Below are positions 24,614 through 34,360 of a stretch of DNA of 44,769 nucleotides, piece by piece. Both the position numbers and the translations under genes were made by a program. Each line of letters opens with the position of its first letter. The first letter of the stretch is position 1. Source of the stretch: Bigelowiella natans CCMP2755 (lineage: Eukaryota; Cercozoa; Chlorarachniophyceae); contig ADNK01001236.1 in assembly GCA_000320545.1 (NCBI GenBank), positions 1 to 44,769 of the forward strand, written 5' to 3'. The notes beneath the pieces were generated by a model, which worked only from the letters and a program-made list of their open reading frames with translations, was not told the origin of the DNA and searched no databases.

Positions 24614-25168
24614 AATGTTGCATCTAGCATATATCATAGGGCTGCTAGCTAGCTAACAAGGTACTGGCTCAAAGAGGACGTACGTAATTCAGTAGTGCTG
24701 CGTTAATTGGTTACGTTTTAGCTTAAGCATGTATACATATGTCAATGAACCGTTCGCATTGTTATATAGAGATATAGAGTTAGTTCCGAGGTCAGGCTTG
24801 TTACATGCAGCGCAGACCACAAACAATCAGTCCCAGCAGAAATAAACACAAAATCATATGAGTAGGTTATTACGCGCGCAGCTTTATTGGCATAGCGGTC
24901 GTGTAATATATGCATTGTTTTAATAGCATAGCTACTTATTAGCTACACCGGCGCGGCAGCGATGTGCACTTCTTATAATAATGCATGCATATCGCCGCAT
25001 CGTGCAACATTTGTGAGCCATATGCCATGAAGATCACAATAATGCTAGAATGTACCAGAAACATGCTGCTACTAATTTTCAAATCTCATATTAGTAGCGA
25101 AATTTGTACAAAGTGTCGACGAATTTTTGCTTGTCCGAATGCACTTCATTGCCGCGATTGCTGCCTGG

Positions 25169-28100
25169 CTATTCTTCTTCGTCGGCCTTCTGAGGTTCCT
25201 TCTTTCCAACGTCACTTCTGCGGAAAACTTTGTTAACCTTGCCATCGAGAATGAGAACGTCCTTAATTTTCTTCATCTCGGTTTCAGGTTCAAGGTTTTC
25301 AATGGCAGAAGCGGTCATGACTCTCAAGTTTGGACTCAGCTTGTAGATCTGAACAACTCCGCGCTCATCTCCGACAAGAACGATAGGTTCCCGAGGGTTG
25401 AAAGCCAAATGCGTAAGGTTAGGTGGCTTCTTCTTGTACTTCCGAGTAATCTGCATTTCCCCAACCGGTTCGTGCTTGTTCACGTTCAAGTCGTAAAGCC
25501 GAAGCCAGTTGTCTTCGGTGACACAACCAAACACTGTAGAGGAGTATGGCGCCCATTGGACATCACCGACTGGGCTGCCAAGGTCGAAAGTCATAATCGG
25601 TTCGAAGCAACTTCTATGCCACACCTTTACACACCAATCATGCGATGAAGACAAGAAGACATTCGTGTTGTATTTGTTCCACTTGCAAGCATAAACTTGG
25701 GAGTGGTGCCCTTTGAACTTCTCGAGACATTCCGTGTCGTACTGCTTCGAGTACGTTCGGAGAGCGCCTTCATCAGTTCCGACGACGTATAGGTCTCCAG
25801 AATCGTTAACATCGAAGCATTGGCCTCCCGCAAGAGCCGGGTTGGTTTCCTCATCATCATCGTTATCCTCGCCTTCTAACTTCTCCTTGGCCTTGATTTG
25901 CATCACCTCTACATTCTCCAGCTCCGTTTTGGCCATGACCCAGTCCACAATTCTGCCGTCCGATGAGATGCTCGTGAACACGTTAGGCTTCCCGGGAACT
26001 GTATTCTTCCATCGCACCTGCCATACGGGCTCCCAGTGCTTCTTCCGCGGATCGTCGACAAAGAACAAAGGCTTTCCTGTCTTTGAGGTCATGTCGTACA
26101 CGGAGACCGTTCCATCGTACATCCCGCACGCTAAGAGGTTTGGATAAATCGGATGGAAGTCGATGCTCATCACGCCGCTATGTGTTCGGAATACGAATAT
26201 CGGATAGGAGGTATTCTTCATAGAGAACACACAAATGAGCCCCTTTTGGTTCTTGGGCATGAAATTGTAGCTGCCGTACCCCACCGCGAACATGTCCATG
26301 TATTTTCGGTTCCAGCAAAGAGCCGTCACCGTCTTCCCTTTAGCCTCGTGAAAGCTACACGAGAACAGGTGCTGGAAGGTACCCTTTCCTGTCTTCTTAT
26401 GCTCTCCGCGATGATCCTTCTCATCGCTTTCCGTGGTGTACTTAAACTTCATGAAAGAAGAGTTCTGAGAAGGAAAAAAAGAGAAAATTAGACCAGCGAA
26501 CCCTGCATGTGTATCGACACAGCGAACGATTTCTTATAGCGGAGAAATCAAGCTAACAAGACAATCGCATCTATCTGTCAGCTACAGACATGGAGCTGTT
26601 GCAAAATTATGTGTTTTACCTTTACGTTTTGAACCACGATTCGGTCTAACATATCTGCGAGTATTTTGGCACGAGGATTGTTGAGAATGCGGTCCCTCTC
26701 GATAGATTCATCGGATCCATTGTACGTGAGCACGGTTTGGGTGTTCTGCAGACAGAGAAGATTAACCATTAGCGTCGCATTCAGGGCATACATCGTTTTT
26801 GCTTTGGACCTTTTTCTTCTTGTCTCTTGAGCCCTTCTTCTCTGCAGCATGGCGAGCTGCGACGATCTCCTTGGCCCATTTCACGTACCTATCGTAGATC
26901 GTCCACTGGAATACACTTTTGCAGAACTTGACAGCCGGGGGCATTTTGGTAGCAACCTACAATGGGGAGGAAATGATGTATATTAGAGAACGTGCCGTAC
27001 CATCGTCAGTGAACTAGTAAAAGTCCTTTAAATAACGATAGCTCAAATCTGACTTATTCTCTCGAAATTCAGTTTCGTGGTAGGTGCCGCACCTCTTTAG
27101 TTCGGGATGGGAAGGACACTGTTTGAGATGCTCGATCACTAAAGTTGAACTGGTTCTTGGAATATATATCGTCGCTCTGATATCAAACACATCACAATAT
27201 TATACATATGTAAATGTGTGTGATATTTGTAAATTAAAAAGACGTTTCTGAGAAAAAGCATGCGCGATGATATTCTGTATGAAATTGTTCATTACTATGA
27301 AATTCTCTTGTTTTGTGGAAATTGAGAATAAATCAGAGACTACCTCTTTTTTTCCCTCCTCTTCCTTCTCTTCCTCCTTGCTCTCATCGTCCTCTTTCTT
27401 TTCCTCTTCTTCGTCTTTCCCTTCCTCCTTCTTTTCCTCAGAGGCCGCGAACTCTAGATTGGCATCGATTGCAGCGAATTTTGCCTCGATATCATCAAAT
27501 TGACTTTGGTTGGCCGTCGAAAGCTTCACAACCTTCTCCTCCTCAACAGGGTCCTACAAGAAGTTTTCGTAGCTTAGTCTCAAATTCGTGGATGGGCCAG
27601 TTTCTACATTGTTGCCTTTTCCGTGCTGTTTGTTAGATACTGCTACAATCTAAATTCCGAAAAGGACATTGTGTCCATATAGCTAAGATTATCAACCTTA
27701 ATATTCTGCTCCTTGGCTTCTTCACCATCTTTCAAGATCAGATTTCCCATCATCTTAAAATGGACGCACATGTGCATCTGGGAGTGGAAGAAGATGTTAC
27801 TTTAGGTGCAATCTACCAGATCATTCACCACAATTGGGTACCTGTGCAGCCACATTCTTTGGCTTGTATAATTTATATTCTTTCTCTTTGTGGTGAAAAT
27901 GGCAGATGTTTGGTGGGACATTGGGATCTTTCGCCTCATACGTTGTCTCATACTCTCGATCTGAAAACGTAAGAGATAAATAACACTACCTTTCCACATC
28001 TGATGGAATTTTTTTACCAAGCTCCTCTGGGGAGAGCTCCACGATCTTCTTTTCAGGCTGTAAAAAAAACAAAAATCCATTAGATCGAAGAGCGTGCACA

Positions 28101-28217
28101 TATGGAGCGGTGCACCTCTCCCTCCTCGGCGTCCGCTTCATTCTCAGGCACAGGTTGTGGTTCAGCCTCCTTGGCTTTCTTCTTGTGCCTTCGATTGCGG
28201 TTGAAGGACTTCCTCAT
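25169..28217 (-). CDS. DNAI1: Axonemal outer-arm dynein intermediate chain 1
   Basis: DNAI1 (Chlamydomonas IC1/ODA9 family) is a WD-repeat subunit that assembles the outer dynein arm and docks it on the microtubule doublet. ATG at 28217 opens MRKSFNRNRRHKKK. The next exons carry KKIVELSPEELGKKIP, DPNVPPNICHFHHKEKEYKL and CVHFKMMGNLILKDGEEA, matching the family N-terminus in order. An acidic Glu/Lys exon follows (27340-27560), then NQFNFSDRASQT (about 27100-27160), a family signature preceding the linker. The exon at about 26780-26945 has FQWTIYDRYVKWAKEIV. The main exon, about 25169-26470, holds the propeller: VTALCWNRKYMDMFAVGYGS, WEPVWQVRW, SSDGRIVDW, NVFLSSSHDWCVKVWHR, VGDVQWAPYSSTVFG and KLSPNLRVM. 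The Glu/Lys-rich expansion is longer than I recall for animal proteins. Stop at 25169-25171. Confidence 0.93.
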
Positions 28218-28890
28218 CTTATGTGGATTGGTCAGTTACTACAAGGATGCCCGAAGTAACCACTCTGGGGGGACAGAGATCGCTTGGCTCCAAACGCGTT
28301 GAAACTTGCTCAGTTTAATTCGGCACAGTAATTTCTGTAGAAATGTCCTGCAATATACCTCCTTTCTACAACTTAGGTCCTGCGTATGCAAGCAGATTGG
28401 CGTGCAATGTTTCGTTTTTTGCCTTGGAGAGCATGCCGAGAAGATATATTTTTTATTTTTTTGAATTTGCAAAAATGTACTGGGCTAGCGATGTCTCAAG
28501 TCGAAAATGATGGGTGAGTGGCTTATTTCTTTTCTCTAATGGATGTATGCCACTTTTGACCTGCGGCTGAAAATTTAGACAGAAATTGTTTCGCGTTGCT
28601 GCTGTCCGTTTCGCGAGCTACAGTGCGCTCTACGTGAAAAATATTTAGATGTTCTCCCAGCATAAGATCTAACGAACATCGGAGTATGCGTTTCTGGGAA
28701 CAAGCGTTACAGTTTTCAGAAGACTTAAGTTGAAAACTAATTGGGGGAAGTACCCAGAATCCAGGTCTCCCGATGAGATAGGGGGAAAATCATATTTCTG
28801 GTTTTATAACGTTGTCGCAATTATAAATTATAGTCCAATTTAAATCGGATCGTCGGTTTCTACTTAGACGTTGGCCCTCTCACATCTCAT
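28218..28890. promoter_or_regulatory. Shared divergent promoter region of DNAI1 and CFAP52
   Basis: The start codons of two axonemal genes on opposite strands are separated by 673 bp, a layout suited to co-expression during flagellum assembly. No clear RFX X-box or TATA element was recognised. The region has no microsatellite or open frame of note. Confidence 0.5.
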
Positions 28891-29215
28891 ATGGAGCAGA
28901 AAACGTTGCACCATGCTGGAGGGAAAGAGAAGGGGGATGGGGCGTTTCAAGGCAAGCAGCCGTTGGAACTGGAACATCTTATTGGATACACTTCGAAATA
29001 TCTGAATTCAGTGAAGTTCCATACGCACGAGAAGGACACTGTCGTCTACACCATCGGAATGGTTTTGGCCATAGCAGACCTTAAAAATCCACATAAGCAG
29101 AGGTACTACTGAACGAAATTGCTAAGTCCCCCGATGGGCCGTCCCTTTTTCTATCAAATTGTGCTAAACATTATCTTTCAGGTTTATTTGCGAGTATATC
29201 CTCTCATTCTCATTC

Positions 29216-29267
<52 letters not shown>

Positions 29268-30505
29268 TGTGTGTGTTTGTGTCTCGCATATATTAATTTC
29301 TCAGCATGTGAGACGTGCTGCTGTGTGTGCACTTTTTGTCCATGCACGTCTTCCTTAACCATCGTACTGTGCCACAGGTTTCTACGAGGACATGATTCAC
29401 CCGTGTGTTGCTTCGACATATCACCATGCGGAAAGATGGTGGCATCTGGACAAGAAGGCTCCAAGCGTTTCAAGGGTGATATGGCGCCGGTCGTGATATG
29501 GTCATGGGCCGGCAAAACTCTCGGCCAGTTCCCAGGACTCGTTGGTTCTGTCATTACAATTGCTTTCTCGCCAGACTCAAAGTACGTGGCCGCTAGCGGG
29601 GCCAACAAGATGCTCTACATATGGAGCCTTGAATCTGGGGATGTCGTCATTGCACAGAAGTCAGAAAAGGTTGTTTTTTCATCAACCACGCTTGTTTTGT
29701 TTACTCTGTTTTTCCTTACTTGGATCACAATCTTGGGTTCATCGTGGATTACATACAGAGCCGGAGAGGATTGGAGAGAAACGCCTAGCGATTTACCTAC
29801 TACTCCTCTCTTGTTGAAACCTTAAAAATTGTTCTAATTCTCCTCGCCATCTTTCTCAATCTTCACATTGTACAATTCAGATTGTAACCAGCATCGTATG
29901 GGGCCCGATGTCCCGAGGCCGGTCGCGCCGCAACCCAACCTACTCCCTAGTCACGACGCCATCACCCCTTTTTAGATATCACATCCTCGAGTTCGAGTCA
30001 AGGTCTATGCAGTACGTGCTTAAGACTTATCCCTGCCAGTTTCCAAGCAGAGGACTCTCGCGAACGTACATGTCGACGATAATGGATAATCTTGGTGAAA
30101 GCGCAATATCCGGCACAGAGGTAGTGTTCTACCTAGAAATAATAAAGGCAATGCTTTCTTTGCCCCTTCAGAGTAACCTACCCCACGTTTTCACTTAAAA
30201 TAAAGATGAAGCATCTTGTTCTTTGTTATAACTGTTCGTCTGTTCGTCGTCCTCCTCCCCCTCCTCCTTCCTCCTTCTTCTCTCTCGGTACTACAACTAC
30301 AAAGGCCGGAGATATGTTGGTTTTTAGCATGAGAAACTCTGTTTTTCGCACAAGAATTCCCATCTGTGCAAGCGGGATTAGCTCGGTGGTGAAGGCAAAG
30401 GACAACGTTGTCTACCTTGGAGGAGGGTACAGCTAGCATATTCAATTCAATACGTGCTTTGCCATCCGAATACTGTGTCGGTTGGCGCCTTATTGTACGT
30501 GATGT

Positions 30506-30544
<39 letters not shown>

Positions 30545-32199
30545 TGTATGTATGTGCATGTGAATACATGTTTATATGTGTCTACCACCCTCTCTCGGTT
30601 CCAATGATTTTGTGTTGGGAGTGTAGGAAATGTGTCTTTTCCCCGAGACCGAGTGTGCAACAAGATGTTTGATCGGCCATATTTATCTTTTCGATTAACA
30701 TAGGGACGGAAGCGTGAAGAAGTTGCGTGGGAGCGATCGAGACTGGCAGGTACTCGGTGAGACAAAGATACCAGGTAGAATCGTATCGTTATCTCTCAAC
30801 TCTGATGAGAGCTGCCTGGTTGCTGGGATGGCACACGGCTCCATGTGCATTCTCGACACGACGAGTCTCAAGTAATAATAATGCCACGAAAACAATGGTT
30901 TTCCCTCAAATATATTGGGATTGAGTGAGGAAAGCTCGAGGCACAAACGGGCGGGGCGGGGCGGGGAGGGAGGGATGGAGGAGGGGGAGCACGAAATGTC
31001 GAGTCTAGCTATCAAGATGTGTTTCGACATGTTCGCGTTGTCAGGTATAAAATAGCTGGTGAAAGTCACATGGCTGGGATCAACGACATAGCCTTTGGCA
31101 AGAAGGACTCCTCATATTGCTGCACGATATCCGAGGATAGGCTCCTTCGAGTCTGGAATCTAGGTACTACTGTTGCGGCAGCGGCAAGCTAGTACAATGA
31201 AAACACACGCGGTTGATAGTGAATTGTGTCGTACCGAAGTCATCGCACGGAATATTGGCGACATCGCCTTTTTATTCGTATCCCCTTGGCAAATACAAGC
31301 CTCAAAATAGTTCCGATCCTGCGTTTTATTCACGCGCGCGCACACACACGACACACGACACGCCACACTCCCCCTCCTCCCTTCGTCGCTGATTCCTTGG
31401 TGTGCCCCCCCCAACACAACAAGGCAACTATCACGTCCAGCGAACGATCAAAGGCCAATGCGCAGGGCGGCGGTGCCTGATAGATTCCGTGCGCGGTGAG
31501 ATAATATCTGGATGGTCGAATGGCGCTGTGCGTGCATTCTCGATTGATACAGGGCGTGAGAGCTGGTCGATCGCCAAAGCGCACAAAGGGGCCATTACGT
31601 GCCTCGATATTGGGCAGGGAAACCTCCTAACTGGGGGGGAGGACGGGTCTGTACGAATCTGGTCAACGCCATCGTGCCGATTGGTGACGCAATACCAGGC
31701 CCACCAGGGCGCTGTAGGGGAGGTGCTTGCGGACATCTCGCAGCCACACCTTGTCCATTCTTTTGGCCTCTCGGACCGTGCCATCTCGACGTACAACGCG
31801 AAGAAGGACCAGAAGATCATCGCGCACATGATCCAGAACGGCGGCTTCTGCTCCATGACGCAGCGGATTGACTCGGAGGAGGAACTCGTTACGGGGCTCT
31901 CGCACGGCTACATTCTCTTCTGGGACTGCGACGAGAAGAACCCGGTCGGGAAGGTCCTCGATAGCGGCCGCTCAGCAATCACGGCACTCGCGCTGTCTCC
32001 CGATGGAAAGTACCTGGCGCTCTCGGGCGCCGACTACCGGCTGCGCGTCTACGAGGTCAAGACTATGAAGCTCGTAGCACGGTGTGGCGGTCACGGAGGT
32101 CGTGTGAACAGATTGAGGTTCAGTCCCGATCAGCGGCAGATCGTCAGCGTTGGCGCTGATGCCGCTGTCTGCGTCTGGAACTTCTACCTAAGTCCTTAG
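28891..32199 (+). CDS. CFAP52: Cilia- and flagella-associated protein 52 (WDR16)
   Basis: CFAP52 is a two-propeller WD-repeat protein of the doublet microtubule lumen/inner junction. ATG at 28891 opens exon 1 (to 29102; LIGYTSKYLNSVKFH). Exon 2 starts at 29378 with FLRGHDSPVCCFDISPCGKM, MVASGQEG and FSPDSKYVAASG. Further exons: IVTSIVWGP (about 29881), a segment at about 29975-30120, AGDMLVFSMRN (about 30306-30427), DGSVKKLRGSDRDW (about 30704-30871), and AGINDIAFGKKDSSYCCTIS (about 31046-31163). The long last exon starts at about 31425: EIISGWSNGAVRAFSIDTGR, GAITCLDIG, ILFWDCDEKNP, ALALSPDGKYLALSGADYRL and RLRFSPDQRQIVSVGADAAV. Summed exons give roughly 630 residues, close to the animal protein. 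Introns contain CT/GT microsatellites. The gene ends 555 bp before the TIR element. Confidence 0.92.
29223..29276. repeat. (CT)n(GT)n compound microsatellite in CFAP52 intron 1
   Basis: Lies between exon 1 and exon 2 of CFAP52 on the sense strand. A second (TC)n run occurs at 30511-30541 in a later intron. Confidence 0.9.
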
Positions 32200-32754
32200 A
32201 TAACTAGCCCAGTGGTCTGTGTAGTTAGTTGCGTTTGCGTGTGGCAGTAGTAGTGGAGCAGCAGCGGCAGCGGCAGAGTAGCCCTGCTGCGCGTAGCTCT
32301 CTAGCTTCGATGCCAGGCGCTTCTCCCCTTGGGTCAACAAACAATGCTGTGGATTGTTGCATTTCCATCCATTGTCATTTGCTCAATCATTGATTGAATC
32401 CCAGCGTCTGTTCTCTCACATGTGTCGATGCGATCGCGATGTTCATTGCATGCACTACGCATTGCTGTGTGGCGTGTTCACGATTTTGGGCATCATCATT
32501 GGTAGTCAATCTGTCAATCCCCCCCCCCCCGCAATGAGCCGATCGACGTAAATGCAGAATTTCATTCGGGAAAAATTTTGTGGAGCAACATGATCATTGT
32601 GGACACCAGCGCAACACATGAGACGGATGCAATGAAATGTTCAAATTTTTTCAATGGTCATCCTGATGTAGCCATGCTAGCATGCAATCCACCAGCGTCA
32701 TTTGATTGCACACAATGCACATGTTGCTCTGTGTCTCTGTTGTCACATGATGAT
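32200..32754. other. Spacer between CFAP52 and the TIR element
   Basis: No gene. It contains CAG/GGC-rich sequence just after CFAP52, a C11 run at about 32520, and the third copy of the dispersed repeat (32618-32697), only about 57 bp from the element's left edge. Confidence 0.6.
32618..32697 (+). repeat. Dispersed repeat, copy 3, beside the TIR element
   Basis: Begins ATGAGACGGATGCAATGAAA and contains the shared core TTTTTTCAATGGTCATCCTG followed by ATGTAGCCATGC. It lies just outside the left terminal repeat and is not present next to the right terminal repeat. Confidence 0.8.
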
Positions 32755-33108
32755 GCAGCAGACTGCCACACCACACCCCACATTTGATTTCCCATCTGCC
32801 GTCAGTAGGGGAATGACACAAAATTTTCATTTCAAAAATTCACCTACTGACGACCTACTGCTGAACTGAATTGTTAGAATGACATGGCAAAATTGCACGA
32901 GCATGACATGTCAAGTGTTCGACATTTGATTTCCCATCAGCAATCAGTAGCAAAATGTGCGAAAATGCGCAACATGAAAGCTTCACCTACTGACGACCTG
33001 CTGCTGAACTGAATTGCTATGATGACATGATGAAAATGTTCTACCCATGTGTTTTGTGAAAACAATCTTTGTTAAAAATGACATAGCAAAATCCACAGCA
33101 GAGCATCG
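32755..33108 (+). repeat. Left terminal inverted repeat, 354 bp
   Basis: Matches the reverse complement of 37788-38141 with, by eye, two mismatches (both within about 25 bp of the outer end). It begins GCAGCAGACT and ends AGAGCATCG. Internally it has two diverged tandem units of about 142 bp (starting at 32781 and 32923), each opening with CATTTGATTTCCCATC and carrying CACCTACTGACGACCT. Confidence 0.95.
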
Positions 33109-33147
33109 TTAAAAACACTGTAAATTTGTTCTCACCTAAAATAATAA

Positions 33148-33879
33148 ATGAGAATATTCAAATCAAAACAAGGAAAACCATTAGATGAATGGCTGACGGA
33201 AGAACAATTTAGATCTTTGAAAAACAAAAGATTTTTGCATGTAATATCATCAAACATGGACACACACAAAAGAAAACCTACTGAAGAACTTGTTGTTAAA
33301 TTTGGGCAAGGTAAGGGAACTCAGCCAGCATCAAGATTAAAAGATTACATATCATATTGTGGATACACTGATAGCAAAAGGCCCTGGATGGGTTGCAAAT
33401 TACATTATTTATTCATCACTGAAAAGAGTAAAAAAGTAGCAGCAATAAACTCTATGGTTCATAAATATGAACTCAAATTAAAACAGTATGCTAAAAAAAA
33501 CAACTTGTTAGTAGACAGAGGCGATGAAAGGATATTGATAAGATTAAGTAAATTAATTAGAATATTAGATTATAAACAATTTAAAAAACTCACAGACATT
33601 GAGTCAAAACCTACATACAATTTACGAAATAAAAAGCAGAAATACATCGTTGAAATATTAGACCATACAAACAAAGCAAAGAAAAATAACCATCAAAAAC
33701 CTACTACCTTCAAAGTGAAATACAGTGATGGTAGTGTAGAAGGAACAATTAGAAATGTATTACCTAATGATGTTAAATCAAAGAATTTTGATAAGTTATT
33801 TAGAGAATATTATGAAAAATCAAATGATAAAGACAATATTAAATTAGAAGATGAATATGTAAAACATCTTGGTATTTAA
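33148..33879 (+). CDS. GIY-YIG/T5orf172-like protein with chromo/Tudor-like C-terminus
   Basis: A 243-aa protein with AT-rich codons and no intron, starting 39 bp inside the left TIR. Residues about 28-115 read FLHVISSNMDTH, LVVKFGQGKG, SRLKDYISYCGY, GCKLHYLFIT and VHKYELKLKQY, then RGDERI. This order (a strand pair, K-F-G, Arg on a helix, His/Glu, and a late Glu) resembles GIY-YIG-type nucleases of the T5orf172/MUG113 kind, but the GIY and YIG triplets are altered, so activity is uncertain. Residues about 165-210, with YIVEILDHTN and FKVKYSDGSVEGTIRNVLPN, look like a small beta-barrel of chromo or Tudor type. That would suit a protein directing the element to chromatin or DNA, which is inference. 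Its stop overlaps the end of a minus-strand remnant. Confidence 0.75.
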   Translation: MRIFKSKQGKPLDEWLTEEQFRSLKNKRFLHVISSNMDTHKRKPTEELVVKFGQGKGTQPASRLKDYISYCGYTDSKRPWMGCKLHYLFITEKSKKVAAINSMVHKYELKLKQYAKKNNLLVDRGDERILIRLSKLIRILDYKQFKKLTDIESKPTYNLRNKKQKYIVEILDHTNKAKKNNHQKPTTFKVKYSDGSVEGTIRNVLPNDVKSKNFDKLFREYYEKSNDKDNIKLEDEYVKHLGI

Positions 33880-34091
33880 TCATCTACTAAAATATCATAC
33901 ACAGCCCATTTTATATCTTTATTAAAATCAAATGGTTTTTTCATAATTTGTAATTTGATAAATAAATCACTATTTTCTGTTATCAGTAATTTATTAATTT
34001 TTTGTAATTTGTTTATCCTTTCTTCTAATTTTTTTAATCGTTTCTCTAATAAAGTGCCGAGTCTTGGAGCAGAGCCCGTCTGTATTCTGTT
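33876..34091 (-). pseudogene. 5'-truncated minus-strand ORF with coiled coil
   Basis: An open frame without a usable upstream start, ending at 33876-33878. It reads LLEKRLKKLEERINKLQKIN (heptad pattern), then KKPFDFNKDIKWAVYDILVD before the stop. Codon use matches the AT-rich element genes. Its open frame stops at an in-frame TAA at 34092-34094, right where a plus-strand remnant begins, so it appears to have lost its N-terminus. Confidence 0.45.
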
Positions 34092-34163
34092 TTATTTGGA
34101 GGTCCCAGTCGTGATATTGATAAAAAAATAGTTGATAAATACGATATTCCTTTATTGGAATAA
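34053..34163 (+). pseudogene. 3' remnant of a plus-strand element gene
   Basis: A 36-codon frame open from a stop at 34050-34052 with no ATG. It reads RARLYSVLFGGPSRDIDKKI then DKYDIPLLE and stop. The composition looks protein-like and Lys/Asp/Ile-rich like the neighbouring element proteins. It overlaps, in antisense, the truncated end of the minus-strand frame. I do not recognise the family. Confidence 0.35.
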
Positions 34164-34182
34164 AAAAATCTATAGTAATGTA

Positions 34183-34338
34183 ATGTTAAAAAAATTAACC
34201 AAAAGACAGAAAGATTTATTAGCAGCTCATAGCAAGCATCATAGTAAAAAACATGTGGCATCTATGAGAATGAATCTAATGTTAGGTAAAACTTTCAAAG
34301 AAGCACACGAGATAGCAACTAAAAAGTATGGTAAGTAA
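34183..34338 (+). CDS. Short basic protein, 51 aa
   Basis: Starts MLKKLTKRQKDLLAAHSKHH and ends FKEAHEIATKKYGK. It is rich in Lys and His, predicted helical, and has a repeated KKH/AH pattern. I recall similar short basic proteins from large DNA viruses and Polinton-like viruses of protists, but no function is known to me and this is from memory. A longer frame starting at 34132 is possible but its extra residues are unlike the core. It ends 22 bp before the helicase gene. Confidence 0.6.
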   Translation: MLKKLTKRQKDLLAAHSKHHSKKHVASMRMNLMLGKTFKEAHEIATKKYGK

Positions 34339-34360
34339 ATAATTTTTATTATTATTATTA

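Larger units (their letters stand above)
24067..25168. other. Convergent spacer between the F-box/membrane gene and DNAI1
   Basis: No supported gene. It holds two copies of a dispersed repeat (24376-24457 and 24535-24613), frequent CATATG and GCATGC words, and a GCTAGCTAGCTA block at about 24645. The two neighbouring genes end here on opposite strands, so only 3' ends are expected. Confidence 0.6.

Noticed and set aside
27060-27180. Possible 5S rRNA-like stretch (CCCATCCCGAAC on the minus strand)
   Set aside because: The minus strand here encodes NQFNFSDRASQT, a signature of DNAI1, in the right place and orientation between its other exons; the rRNA resemblance is chance.
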